Source of the DNA: Lepidodermella squamata
Lineage: Eukaryota; Gastrotricha
DNA length: 64,000 nucleotides
Direction: 5' to 3'
Assembly (NCBI GenBank): GCA_047495785.1
Contig: JBLDXI010000007.1
Location: forward strand, 558,001 to 622,000
Shown: positions 11,726-25,500 of the stretch, piece after piece
How the letters are laid out: every line of letters begins with the position of its first letter
Position numbering within the stretch: the stretch's first letter is position 1
Program-made: the position numbers and the translations under genes
Notes under the pieces: generated by a model
Database searches by the model: none
Told to the model about the DNA's origin: nothing
Seen by the model: the letters and a program-made list of their open reading frames with translations, nothing else

Positions 11726-13229
11726 ATAGTTGATTTTTTCAATACTTTTTTTTTCCAAGTTTTCTGGTTTCAAGACCGTCTGATCAGCATTGGAGCTTCG
11801 AGAAGGGGTCCAGAGTGATCCAAACGTGGACTCCGGAGCCTTTTGGACTCTTTTCGACTTTTAGTGGGCTCGGTAACGTTTTTAGGTTTTTTCGAGGTTG
11901 GACTCCAAATGGGCTCCCAACCTGGACTCCGCCAGGCGCCATCGGACTCCCGAACCCGAAAGTGGTCACCAACTAGAGGTTGCCCATGAATCCTCAATTT
12001 TTTAATGCATTTTGAGCCAATTTTTGGCTTGAAATGCTCAAAAAGCGTCAGTTAAAGCTCGCTTCGCTCGTGAGTCGACTTTTTGAGTAGTTTTTCAGGT
12101 CGCAAATTTTTTGAACCCAAGGGTAAAAGCATATCACCCCCAAATTGTACTTAATACCCTGTGGGACTCCCCCGGCGTTTTTGGGTTCCGACTGCGGACT
12201 CCAAACTTTTTGGGGTTGGACCATACTGATTCTGATATTCTTTCTCGTAGCTGGATCATGCCGAGCTTCCCCGAGCTGGAACATGCCTTGTCAATTGTCA
12301 ACCGTGGCTATTAGCAATTACCGCAAATTTTTCCAAAAGTGAAACAAAATGCTTTGAATGATTAATAGCCTAGTCAACGAGGTCTACGTCATTTCGGCCA
12401 ACAGTCATGGACGCGCTACATGCGTTACATGCTTTGCTAAGAACTAAAAATGGTGATCTCTTGAGTGATCCTATATCCGATAGCGTGACAGGATGACACG
12501 AACCACCACATCAGCTTGTTTCAGAAAAATGTTCAGATTTCGCAAACTTCTTGTTTTTCAGCCTAGCGCTCTTTGAAAACCCAACGAATCTCTCATTTTC
12601 ACTCCTATTTGTTCTGTTTGATTGCTACATGATAATTTCAGAAAAATGTACCGAACCTTAGACCGATCTATCAATTGCTAAACGAGCAAAGGTAAAATCG
12701 CGAGGCAACAAAATCACTCATACTTAAGTTCAGGAAATCGTCAATTTTTTCAACTGCGTTTTGAAACGGAACCTTGGCGATATCCGATACCTATCGTTCC
12801 TGTTGACATTTGCGACATTATCCAGCTCACAGCTTAATCTTTACATAATATGAAAATCCAAAATTGACCAGTAAGATCCGTTGGTTTCATCCAACTACGA
12901 ACGAACAAGTCTTGCCGAAACGCATGCTTGCTTTTATTATGAAGGAATCTCAAAACAACCATCAACAGCAATCAATATATAACAAATTTTACTACTCCAG
13001 TTAAAGAAACTGATGTTACTAGCTCCGAATAGAAACATTTTAAGAAAAGAGCGAGGGATTAGCGATAGAAAACGCGTAATGATATTATTCATCAAAACAA
13101 TATTTTTAAATTATAAAATCAATAGCATTTATAAACCTTCCAATTCGTATAAATAAAGTAGTTTCAATACCGCAGCTTTGTTTATCAAAGGAGATACGGG
13201 ACGAATTCGCAAGACAATAATACAACGAG
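11726..13229. other. Gene-free region with GGACTCC repeat patch; LBX 3' flank
   Basis: Between about 11826 and 12201 the heptamer GGACTCC occurs six times on the plus strand (near 11828, 11899, 11924, 11944, 12163 and 12195), with close variants such as GGACTCT. It resembles a decayed interspersed repeat rather than a coding exon. From 12300 to 13229 the sequence is AT-rich and includes the presumed 3' untranslated region of LBX. No gene is visible. Confidence 0.5.
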
Positions 13230-14573
13230 TCAGTTAATTTGTGATTTGTTTTGAACGTTAGTTTGACCAGCTTTGACTAGATGATGAATGCTCGGCTCGG
13301 AGACGGCATGCAAAGCCTTGGCTGAATATCTGCCAACCTCGCTGTCTTCAGCTTCGATGTCAGAGCCTACTTCTGCGAAACTATCGGCTGGCGACGGTGG
13401 AGTTACTGACGACAGCAAAGAGCTGCAGCTGTTCGGGTTATTTGGATCCATTTTGATGTCACCCTTGATTTCTTCAATGTCCCTCTTCAGCTTGGCGCGG
13501 CGGTTTTGAAACCACGTTATGACCTGCAAAAGAGTAAATTAATAATATAACGATTGACATTGACATTTTTTCGGAAATTAATACCTGTCCAGCTGTTAGA
13601 TTCAGAGTCGAAGCAAGATCATCGCGATCGCTGGAGGTAAGATACTTTTGTTTGAAAAATCGTTTTTCCAACTCAGCGATTTGGTGCGGGGTGAATGAAG
13701 TTCTCGTCTTGCGTTTCCGGCGCACCAAATTGAGCGAATGCATCGCAACATTGCCTAGAGACGCCGAGGACACGCTCGACTTGTTCGAGTGATGATGGAA
13801 ACGGTGATGATGATGGTTAGTGTGATGGCTCGAGCTCGAACTTTGACCACCAACAGCAGCGACGGCTTGTCGCAAGCGTTGTTGCTGCTGAAGAAGGGCG
13901 GCAAAGCTGCTCGTACTCGCCTGGTCCAAGTTGGGACAAGATCCGAATTCGCCAATGGCTCTTGTTATTGAACTCGCCGCCGCTGGGAGCATCATATGAC
14001 TGACTACGAATTGAGGAGCAGATTGTTGCGACGATCCTTTGAAAATTCGAGATTGAAAATATTTTAATTTTTTTATAATTTTTTACCGTTTTCTTCGACA
14101 ATCGGTCGAGAAGCAAGCTTGCACAGTTCATCCAGAGGTCCTTGCGAGTTGGTAATCCAATTGCCAACAACTGACGGGGTAGTTACTGAGGTTGCAGCAC
14201 TTGCAGTTGGCGAAACCGTTTCCGATTTGCCGCCGCCGATCTTTGGGGATGGCGAGAGAAGTGAATTTGCAGCCGAGTCAGGGGTGCTGCTAACATCTTC
14301 TCCGATATCTAGAATATCTTTCACGGAAAAGCCGCGACTTTTTCGCACCTTCGCTGGTGGCGTCGGAGTTGTTGGCGAGAGTGTGGCGCTGCTATTCGCT
14401 GCTAACAAGCGACCGTAGATCAGCGACGGCCATAACGCTTCGAGAGCTAGAGATTGCTCTTGCTGAGCAGCGGCCAAAGTCTCCAGCCTTTGTTGTTGAC
14501 TTTGCTTGCTCAGGGCAGCCAAAAGCGCGTATTGGTCGAGCAACGCGGCCGCCAACGGCAAAGATGGCAACAT
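13230..14573 (-). CDS. LBX: Ladybird-type homeobox transcription factor
   Basis: Exons 14573-14087, 14036-13585 and 13523-13230 give 410 aa. The homeodomain at 270-329 carries Phe8, Leu16, Phe20, Trp48, Phe49, Gln50, Asn51 and Arg53, and its flank ITWFQNRRAKLKRDIEEIK is nearly the LBX1 signature. An Eh1-like repressor motif FSVKDILD is at 82-89, where LBX proteins have FSIEDILN. The phrase LDELCKLASRP matches the conserved LEELASKTF region between Eh1 and homeodomain. Lbx proteins are nuclear regulators of muscle precursor and neuron fate. One intron splits the homeobox between residues 44 and 45. The first intron has an AAAG acceptor, less usual. The linker is rich in Ser, His and Gln. The gene stands alone, with a 5.9 kb gene-free 5' flank. 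Confidence 0.94.
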
Positions 14574-17500
14574 GATTCGAGGATTTGAGAAAACAAATTT
14601 TTAACAGCTATAAGCTAAATAATATGAGACAAAAGGTGAAAATCAATAGTTTAGTGACGTTATTCGCGAGTGTAACAAGATTTGCAGTCATTAACGCGCG
14701 CGATTCTCCACTTGTAGTCGCCAATTATAAATTCGATAGCGAAATTCAAGACGATTTTTGCGTCATATTACCGCAACGCATCAGGTGACGTTGTGCGCGC
14801 GTTGATAAACAAGATTTATTTAACATTTTAACAAGTCCTGAATCGATTGTGTTCATCAACTTCCGCTCATAATCACCAGCGTGATCTGCGACGAAACCTG
14901 ATCGGGCAGCGTCGCTCGACGCACATTTTTCTCGCGCGCGCACCGAGTGATTAATATATCACACCCAAACTTCCACTTTATTGAGTCGATAAGGTGCTGG
15001 TTTATTACGGGCAAATTTACTACCGCGCGCATGAGTGCAAGAATTACAACATCACACAATTTGCCAATTAACAAGGTATCTATCTATAAGAACGATATAT
15101 AGGCGCGATGAGTGATGGACTCGACCTGGGTGGTAGCACGGGGGCGCGGGATAATTTGATTGAGCGTATAAAATTACCGGTAGCAAGTGACCGATCGAGC
15201 AGTAGCTGGTAACTAACACGCCTCGTTGAGCAGGGCGTTCTTATTAACTGCCGAGAGTTGTTGCACTTTGCGTTTATAGCTGACTAACTAACAGGGTGCT
15301 CACCCACCGAGGCGCTTCTAGGCGCGTCTGAATCGCGGATATTAACGCGCGCGATATGGTTGAATCGACAAAAGCAGAAGATGAAGCAAAACGTTCAGCA
15401 TCGGTTTATTATTATGACTGTTACATTATTATTGATGTTCACGCGTAAATGAGATACATTTGCGCCACGACAAGTGTGCGTTATTTGCGTGTGCGTTAAT
15501 TTTCTCAATCTCGTGAGTGCGCCAGAGCGGCGCGTTTGAAACCCCGATTTTGCGCCTGGTGTTTCCGGTTATTCTCGCGATCATCATCGACGTGTCTCAT
15601 CGTAACAGGGCGCGAGAAATACTTTGTTATTGCAACAGGCGCGCCGATCATTAGCATTGCCTCTCGAAATCGTAAAAATAATGTTAAAAGCTCATCAATT
15701 TTCGCAGGGCACGCGCGCGTGTTTAACAAATCGGCGTTTATTACCTCATCATCAACTGTTACATGCGCAACTTTTTATGAGTAGCTCCGTCTTCACTGCA
15801 ACTTGATACACTGCAGAGGCGCCGCCGACGTCAATAAATATGAACACTTTGTACCGATAGGAGCGTTCGGGCTCGTCGCTCGCCACTAATTGAGCAGATT
15901 CTCTCAGGTGTTTAATACCCATTTAATGATGTCATAAATTACGGCTGCCAATCGAAGGGCGTTTTGCAAATAAACACTCTTCATCATGCAAGTCGATCGC
16001 ACCTGATAATATAGCGATATAATTCTTATGATGCTGTACAGATGCCCTCAACGCTGCGCACTTGAACAGTGTCTGGAAATGAGGTTACTTAATTGAACCG
16101 AAGGGAAAACATGTTGCAGTAAAAAATATTTAATTATTACAACCAAAATTAATTATGATATTCAATAAAACGCTTCAAACGATGTTGTCGAAGATCAAAG
16201 AGTTTTCTTATCAGTGATCATTAAAATTCACAGGGTTCCCGAAAGATTCAACGAAATGGCTATTCGTACACATGATACTTGCACGAAAATACGCTCTGGG
16301 TTTTACGTAATTTTTCTAAGGCGAAAAGCTTGCTAATTTGCTAATTAAATAACGCGATCGGTCTAATTTTATAGCGGACTCTCAGATCTAGCGATTCTCC
16401 CCCACAAATTCTATCACGATCGCACCAGCCATCAAGTTACCAAGTTACAAATGTGTAAGAAGCTTCAATCTTATCACGTTGACCCGAAAGTTCTTTCCCA
16501 AATTCTTCGATGCAATAATACATACTTGGAATAAATTCAAGGGATACACGAAAACAATTAAAATATACAAATCAAATTCATTACTAAGTGGCTTTTCGAA
16601 GCCGAATGTCTGGCCGCACTGAAATTCGCCTGGTTCCCGATTCAGCACTGAATACTCTGTTACTCTGTTCCTCATTCAAATCAATCCAGCCTCGTTCATT
16701 CTTTACTGCCTAATGCCATTCATCTGACTCTTATTCGGCTGTCATAAGTAAATTAACAGAATGGTAAGTGGTACAGACGCAAATTCTGAACGCAGCCGGG
16801 ACATCCGGCTTTGGGCAGCGTACATTTACTTACAGCGCTTCCTGTCATTTGCCAGCTTGAACTCATGAAACTTCAGCCTGGGACGCTTCCCCGTTCGGCA
16901 GGGAGCTCTTCAGTACGCGTGGGAAAGTCAAAACCAAAACACTTTTGAAACAAAGAAAGTCGGTGGAAAAACGCAAAACGTGATCTATAAGCAATTTTAT
17001 TACTGGACTGTATCGCATATAACGTATTCAGTAATTGTTAGTTGTAGAAGTGTAATACATGTTGTAGTAAAGAAAACGGAAAGCTACCAAAATCCTTAAC
17101 AATTAATTTTAAGGTTTTTTAGTTTTTCTTCGCATAAAGACACATTTTTCATTTTTTCCTTCGAATTCATCATCGCCGGCTAGACTTCATCATCGCCCAA
17201 GTAGAAAATATATAGAAAAGGAATTAACGCGCGTTTTTTTTCCAAAAAGTTGAATAGAGGCTGACGTTATATAATTTGAACGCGCATTCATGATCAGTTT
17301 TTTCAGTTTTGTATAGAAGGTATCGAAATAGCAAAAACATTTAACAATAGTGACTGTTTTGTTTGAACCTCCAATCGCATCAACAATCAATATTCAATAT
17401 ATCAAGAAGATGAGCAAACCAGATAGTAAACGTTTTTTCAAAACTTATCAATAATAATAATTGTATGAATACGAATATGAATAGATTTTTAAACTGCATA

Positions 17501-20474
17501 AGAACAATCATTGCGTATTCGCCAAAATATGGTTATCCAAGGCACATTTCGCACAGAGAAACGGCCTTGAAATCGATTCGCATAAGGTAACAAGTTGTAA
17601 ATGAATACCATATCGTCAATAAATGAGGTCACGCTATCATAAATCGAATTGTTAGACATTTCTTACCACAACATGATGATAATCGATTATTATAGTTATT
17701 ATTATTAGGTATTATATTTATTATTATGCCTAAATAATCGCCCGACTTTTCTTTCCTCTCCTGTTAAACAAATGAAATAGTATTATAACACTGCAAAATT
17801 AACTAGCACGTTACGCGATATTTACGTCCTACAAGAAAAACTGGCGGTATAAAAAAATGAAGCGTCTAAGTATTACAAGATTTTTGCAGTAATACGAACA
17901 CAACACAGTTGGTGTGACGAAGATCGGTGCGCACCGAATCAGAGCGCGCCTGAAATCGCCATGAAGTTTTGAACATAATAACAGACATAGGCGCATATTG
18001 TCGCGGTATAAAGTTTTATAATATGAAACTATTATCAAACTTGATCAAGAACCGGGAGTGTTAACTGACAAAACATGATCCAAGAAAAACGACATAAAGA
18101 AATGCGACGTGATAACCTCAAATATGGCCGGTCAGTAGTAGCAAAAAGTAGCTCAAAGTTGTAATATTACTTCATCATATTCATAGCGATAACATATATA
18201 TGTGAGAGAGACAGAGAGAGCTCGTGAAAAAGACTGCGTAAAAAACTCTACCGATTTTCAAGAAGTATCATCCCCCTTCACCACCACGATACCTAATGTG
18301 CATCAATAATAATATAATATTTTTTCTGAACGGTTTATATCAAAATTTATATACTTATCATTGTTATATTAACTGCTCTATATGATTCTTTTTATAAGCA
18401 AGATATACAGTCTGCATATTAAAGTGAAAAACCTGCATCTTCATTCTCAGCGCGCGACATATTGGTAATAAATTTTGCTATCTTTCGAATAATATAGAAA
18501 TTTTATATAAGAGAATAATCTGAGAATGCACAGTTATATAAACTCTGCGCGGAAGAATTTTTCACAATATTCAAAATTGGTTTCGAGACGATAAAAGCTG
18601 ATTTCTTTAGCAGATATCTCCTGTGATTTGCGAAGACACATAGTTATAGCAAGAAGAGAATGATAATAACGAGAGAAAAGCAGTTTCATCTTTGCAATTT
18701 TAGCTATGTTTATTAGTTTAAACGCAGATAGTAAATATTATTATTTTCTTCAATCGTTAGCAAAAATACGAAAGAATTGTACTGTGCCGCGATTATCTAT
18801 GATTGATACAGCTATTTCAGTAAAGGTCACCCACTACCGTTAGCAACGCTGTTTATCATCAAAATAAATAGCACTTCATAATTTTACAGTACTTGATATA
18901 AATTTTACAATGTAAAGAAATATACATTTTTTTAATTCTTCTCATGGAACAAGATGGAAACGATTTGCGCTGCGCTCTTGTTTAGATAGATAGATAGATA
19001 ACGTAGTAAATGCCAGGTAAGATTTGATCCGTGGCAATTTTGCGACTACAAGAATAGCTGGAGCTTTCCAAAATGCATCAAAAATGAAGTAAACGAGTTA
19101 GGTAATAGCTTTTAGAAGAAGTTGTTACGAAATAATCAATATAAAGAATAATAACAAATGCTGCACAGTTGAATATTAGTAAATAGCTTCATAATTATTT
19201 ACATAAATAATATTCTCTTCAATTATCAAGGTGGATATTACAAAAGTTATACGCTTTAACGTCGTCGCTAGTGCCAATACAGAACGAGAAAAGGAGCTTT
19301 TTATCAGAGCTGCTGAACTGCCTCGTAAAAAACGCTTACAGCAATAACGCAACAAAAGGCAAAGTTCAGTAGTTAGAAGTAGAAGAAGACACAATTACAG
19401 GATACAAATGTTCAGCTTTTCTCGGTCGTTTGCTATTGTTTTAGTAGCAGTAGTAGCTTCAAATTGACAACTAATATTAAATGACTCGAAGAAAGCGAAA
19501 AAGAACAGCAAAAAACACCGCAAAAGTCTCATATCAACTCCAGCCGATCATTCATTCCAAGATATCTCTCTCAATCTAAATACATTTCCATCCTTCTAAC
19601 ACAGGTATGTATGATGTTTTGAATCGCAATGAATCGCCAAAAAAGACACCACAACTTATTTTGGAGACATCATTGTGTAAATGCGCGAACAATAAGTATG
19701 GTATGCAAAGACAGCAAAAAAACAGAAAGGAACTTCGAGAGACAAGAAGAAACACAAATACGCATTAGAAAAACGCGGGTTGCTAAACCATCGCGATCAC
19801 CTTATAGTAATAATGATTCTGTTATCATCGACTTCGCCTCACGTCATCGAGCATGAACTGTATAAAACGAGGTTAGAGGAGTTATATAAATGGAAAAAAA
19901 AGAAAAACAATAATGATTATTTTCAAGGTAGATGATAGGCGCCAACTTTATATTTACGAAAGTAATACATTCAACGAGTTTTTTGGAAACCAGTTTCCAT
20001 TTCAACCGAAAACCTCGATTAGGTAAATATTGTTTAATGGTAGTAATAATCATAATATTGTTGTGTAGCAAGATAAATCACACTTGCGCCTTCAAATAGC
20101 TTCAAATTTCATTCATCATCAATCTAGGATGGAGACAACACGCACGAAGAAGAAAAATTGGAGCACAACTTCGTGGCTGTATTATTATTATTATTAGCTA
20201 TCATAGAAAGGGTGTGTTTTCGAACACATCAACGCATTTTAGTTATATCATCATCAGTGAAAAAGTGGAAAGGCGAGTTTTGGTTTATAGACTGTACAAA
20301 ATAGTTGATATTATCATCTTTTCATAGAGAGAGATAGTTGATGCGTAGTAATAATAGCTATATCGATTTGTTTAAATGTGTTGTTTTTTGTACAAGAACC
20401 GTCCAAATCTCTCCATCTTCATCCTCTCAGCATCTTCCACCACCTTGACTTCAACCATCATCATCATCACCACT
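14574..20474. other. 5.9 kb gene-free LBX 5' flank / TOB 3' flank
   Basis: No gene can be supported. The first 1.3 kb next to the LBX start is rich in CpG and in CGCGCG runs, and a 15-mer ATTAACGCGCGCGAT occurs twice, at 14690-14704 and 15341-15355. That part probably contains the LBX promoter. From about 16 to 20.4 kb the sequence is AT-rich with TAT/ATT microsatellites (around 17690-17740, 18985-19000 and 20170-20200), and the part nearest 20474 is likely the TOB 3' untranslated region. The expected 3' UTR length is unknown. Confidence 0.5.
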
Positions 20475-22579
20475 TCAACTTTCGGTAGCTGCCAATTGAT
20501 CCCAGCCGCTTGTGCCGGCGGCGAGGCGCAACGACTGAACCCATTGCGACGTGCCAGTCAGAGACGCGTTGTCAGCGAACATGTTCGAGACGTTCGACGC
20601 AGACGAGCCAGAGGCGCCGAGGCCCCACGAGTCAGTGCCACAGTGGCCGGCGTTCAGGCTGCTGTTGAACAGCGACAACGAGCCGGACGACGACGTCGAC
20701 GAGTTGGAGTGGTCGCTGAACGTCGAGTTATGGTGGTTCTGCTGTTGCTGCTGCTTGGCAGTCGCCGACGAGCTCACCGGGGTCGACGATGCCCACGACG
20801 ACGAGACAACGCTCGACGGCGAAACGATGCCAGAGTCGAATAGCAGCGAGCCAATGGCGGCCGAGCTAGAGCTAGTCGTGCTCGGGAAGAAGGCGTTCGA
20901 CGATGACGTCGAAAGGCCTGGAATGCTGCTGTTGCCGTTGCTCGTAGCGTTGCCGTGGTAGCTGTGGCGTTGACCATTGCTTGAATGGCCATTCATGCCG
21001 TTAAGGCCGTGGCCGTTGCTCTGGCGCAGGTGATTGCTGTCAAACGAGTTCGTAAGCGAGGGAGCGAACTCGCTGAGAGCTGGCGATGAAATCGACGAAC
21101 CACATCCTAGAAAAAAGGAATTGAAACGATTATGTCATCGATAAAAAATCCCCACATAATAAATCGTTTAGTTTTATGCAGCCTTCTGATGTTAGCAATT
21201 TGACCTGACCCACATTCCATAATTATACGAGACCGTCCGCAAGGAAAGCAATAAAATTTGCTTTACGATTTGTCATAATGAGTGCAAGCAACGGTTTTTT
21301 TAATGATGAATCATTGCGCCATTATTGGAGGTTTTTGCTTTTCTTGCGGGCGGTTTTATTTTGTTTAAAAATTACCTTGTAAATCTTGAAGCAGGAACGC
21401 GAAATCAGCGGCAGACGGGGTGCGGTAGCCATTGCTGTTGGTAAGGCGGCCGTTGTTGGCCGAGACACCGGTTCCGCACGACGAAACAGCGGTGCTGTTG
21501 CCGAGAACGGCAGCCGTAGCCGATGTGACAACTGGCGGCAGCGGCCCTGACTGGAAAACGTTCTCGTTCTGCTGGTAGCGGGACGTCGGTGAGACGATGC
21601 CTGACTGCGACGGTTGCTGTGGAGCCCAGCCGTTAGGCGTGCTGACATTGCTGCCGCCGCGCACTGAGTTCGTCGTCGACGAGCCGTTGGCGCGGCTAAG
21701 CGGCGTGTCGGCGCCGTTTTGCGGAGCGCCGTTCGAACCATTAGCGCCGCCGTTGAGTCGCTGCGGCCGACGCGCGCTGCCAGATGTCTGCGAGCGGAAC
21801 TTGGTAGAGCCGAACTTAGTCTGCGCGAAAACAGCTGTAGGCACAGCGGCTGAACTGTTGTTGCCAATCGGGCGGATCGACAACAAGGCAAGCAGGTTGG
21901 GATCGACGCCGTCAAGCAGGCCAACAGCATCGACAGACGGGTTGAGAAAAGCGCCCTGGCCGTTGAGGCTTCCTCCCTCGGACAGAACACGACGAGTGCT
22001 GTAAATAGGAATCGGTTCGACGTTGTGGCTTGTACCAATGCTAATAAATAAACGCAAAAAAAAATAATTATTCAAGCGCACAATTTTTAAGGAGGAATTT
22101 TTCATTAAAATTAATAAAAAATCGACTTACCAATACGCTACTTCGCCAGATTCGATAAAAAGCGCAAGAGCAAGCGGCAATTCCTGAACGACTTCTTCCA
22201 CTGTCAAGCCAGATGATCGAATCGCATCCGTCACCACCGAGTCGATTTCAAGCGGCGGCGAGACAGCAATGCGCACTGTTCGCTGAGTCAAACCTAAATT
22301 GTTTACGAAAAAATATTCAAAATTCACAATTCTCAATTTAAAATTTAAAATTTACCTTGGGTTTCGGAAGTTAATTTTTTATGGAGAGCTGACGATAATT
22401 CCTCTGCGAAGACGTCGACGCGACGACGAGGCAATTTATTGTACAAAAACGAAATCACATAGTTAGCTGCTATGGTCACTTCAATGGGCCTGTACATTGC
22501 GGCAAAAAAATTATAAGATACGCGGTCGAAATTAATCAGATAGAACTTACAAATACTGCTGATCGGAAGTCATTTTCAT
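20475..22579 (-). CDS. TOB: Tob/BTG-family antiproliferative protein
   Basis: Five exons (22579-22551, 22489-22356, 22293-22131, 22040-21376, 21106-20475) join to 540 aa. The N-terminal BTG/APRO domain (about 1-115) shows IEVTIAANYVISFLYNKLP and PRRRVDVFAEEL (box A), then SGLTVEEVVQELP and EVAYCIG (box B). TKFGSTKFR at about 180 is the Tob-specific motif after the domain, so this is Tob rather than a short BTG. Tob proteins bind CAF1/CCR4 deadenylase and repress mRNAs and cell growth; the C. elegans relative FOG-3 sets sperm fate. The long C-terminal half is Ser/Asn/Gly-rich, and I see no convincing poly(A)-binding-protein PAM2 motif. The first exon encodes only nine full codons. ATGs at 22579 and 22573 are both in frame; the upstream one is chosen. 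Confidence 0.93.
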
Positions 22580-25500
22580 TTGGGTCGGGATTTAATTATA
22601 AATGCTCAAACAAGAAAATCAAATCTGCGGCACTGCTTATTACTTAAAAACAACTAGAAATGATTGTGAGAAAAAAATTGAGTAAAAAACGAGTGTGAGT
22701 TCGGTGTGGGCAGTGGTTTCCGTTGAGATATAGTTAGCATATAGTAGATTTATTCCGAGTAGAAATTTTTATCGCCTGGGAGGTGGAGCAGGGGGTTCCT
22801 TTTAGAGGAAACGGCGGCGGACGCCAATGTGTCGCGTGTATGCGTGTATTTAGTAATACGAGCGACCTTAAAACTGCAAGCGAGCCAGCTAACAAGCCAG
22901 CCAAGCCATATCTCCGTTGAGCGAGGCGAGCCCGACAGTGGTTTCTTGGTGTAATTTGCCTCAATGCAACTCACTACTGCGGGCTCTATTTGACAAGAGG
23001 CGTTATCTTGTGTATGAGCTAACTGTGTTTTCGTCGCCTTCAGTCAGCAGCTGAATCGACGGTTTCCACTAGAAAGAAACGAGGCGGGGCAAACTTGACG
23101 GTAAATGGTAATCGGAATCTTCACGCAAATAATTACTACGACAGAGAGGTATATTTGATATTAATTGGCATAACAACAGCACGTGCAAACTAAAAGTCAA
23201 TCATCAAATGACTGTTATCAACATACAGTACAGTACAGCGACAGAAAAAATAGCGGCCTCGTGTTTTTACAACATGCCTTATTTAGTGTACGCCAGATGA
23301 GTAGACAGGCCGGCGTCGAAGACCAAGTTGAGAAAAACAATATTATTATTAGCGACAAAATCGTCGAATAACAGATTATTGCGGCCAATCAGTAGGTTTT
23401 TATAGCGCAGCGAGCTCGTGTATGAACCGACGTCGCCCTGAAAGGGTCAACGACAGAAATAGATCAACGTGTTCGAACTCTTAATTGGGCGAAAAACCTT
23501 TAATCCGAGACCATTTTTTGCAGTGAACAATCGAATTTTCACGGGCGCGTGTGTCACCCTGGCGCTTTGAACACCCGGCGCCACACTCAAAAAATCACAC
23601 ACAACAACAGCCGGTGCGCGCGAGGTGTATTGCATCACACTCGTAAAAACTCGAACTAAAAAATTGGACGGGATGAGACCTAGAAAAAATGTGGATGGTC
23701 AAATAAACAATCTGAAACATGACTAGATACGCGAAAAAGATGAAAGAGAGATAAAAAATATCGGGGTAATAAAAAGTTGCGTTGTCTTCTAATGATAATG
23801 ACACGCCAGAAGTCGCGTTGGTTCGACCCGATAACAAACATTTTGATAGCGCTGGTATAGTTAGGCGCGGTTTGGCTTCGGTTGGACGTCGTCGTCTTAC
23901 CAGTCTGCGGCGCAGCTATGAATAAGAATGTGATTACTATTCGCTATCTATCTTATGAAATATTAAAATGCGAATCGACAAACGCCGCGGTCGAAGCAAT
24001 GTATAGGCAGGCCTGGGCGGAGAAAAGTTGGTCAACCAAAAGCAAGCTCGAGCGTTGGCTCCGAATTGTTTATGCGCGATGAGGTGATAGCAATTGTTTT
24101 ATTCGTGTCGCCAGGCGTCATGGCCAAAACAGCGAAAAACTTACATCATCATCGCCACTACATGACTTATAAATATTACAGTAGCAGCAGCAATAGTAGT
24201 GATGTGGAAGTGATGGCAACTTGTCCTGTCATTGCCGGTGCCATCGTCGGCATGAAGTGGCCGATAAAATTGACAAGTGATTTCCCGCTACATAGAAGAG
24301 CGTGCGGCCTCTACTTTATTAATAATTACAGAAACATACGGGTGAGAAAAATAACATGCAACGCCAGTCCTTAGCGCAATAATCAAACTTGAGCGAATAA
24401 TGTCGCGCGCGGCGTCGCTCAGTCAAGTGGAGAGAGCGCCTTTTTTCGAAGGCGAAAGATTGGAGTAATAAAAATAGAGCCAGGCGAGGAAGTTGAGTGT
24501 GTACAATATTTAGAAGTAAAACGGCAAACAACGGTGAAAGGGCAAACTTGCGCGATAAGATTTAGGCTTGGCAGTCACCTCTCAGTAGCCCACGCGCAAC
24601 TTACCTGTGTTTGGGTAAACACAGCTAGCGCATATCACGAGGCGACGTCCGCCTCATCGTCAGCCGTGAGCGAGAGCGAGCGCGCACCAAAATCTCTGCG
24701 CATCCAGAAGCTGCTTAAGAAAGTAAGCATCGCGCGCGTCAAATGTTTCTACAGTAATTTAAACTGTCGCACAAATTTTCTTCTTTGTGTCAGTCATCGA
24801 GCGCGTCCCATTACTACTACTACTACTACATTTACTTTTATGGTCTTACCTACATATTACATCCCAAGGCACTGCTTTTACGTGTGTTCATGTGTTGTTG
24901 CTTGAGTAGCGAGCAGTATGAGTTTGAGAATTTAAACTGTTTAATTACAGCGTAACATCTTTTGTTTAGATTTAACAGGGGTATTACCTTGAAATTAAAC
25001 TCTTAATGACCATATTATTTAAAGGCATTGTCTTACAAATTAATTTTCTTCTACGGCTAAGCGGCGACGATGAAGCGAAATGGGCCTCGGCGCACATGAC
25101 TGCGAAAAACAAGCCCAAGAATGCTGATCACGCAGCGATTTAGTAGCCCGTCTAAGTTAAGCCATCAGCATTTTAGACTGCCGCGGCAGCGGAGTAAAGT
25201 CGATCTTCATCCCTCGAACATTAAACTATCGAATCACGCACACAAATAAATAAGCATGAGAGGGAGGCTCGTGCTGTGCGAGTAGAGGGAGACACAAGCC
25301 CAGAAAGGTGGCGGCGCTCGTGAAATGTGATCGAATCGATTTTAGAGAGCGCTAGATAGCCTAAGTGTCGCTCTCTGCAAGCTGCAAAAAGAAACATTAA
25401 AATTATTACTATTATTGTGTTCATTATTATTTATAATTTAAAACGCGCGCGACAGGTTGTCGTCAGCAGCCGCGCCGACAAGAAATAGCGAACGGCACTT

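Noticed and set aside
18907-18926. AATGTAAAGAAATATA similarity to miR-1
   Set aside because: The seed differs and no hairpin is evident; the AT-rich setting makes a chance match likely.
20376-22004. Arg- and acid-rich open frames antisense to TOB
   Set aside because: They mirror the Ser/Asn/Gly-rich TOB coding strand and have no start or splice context.
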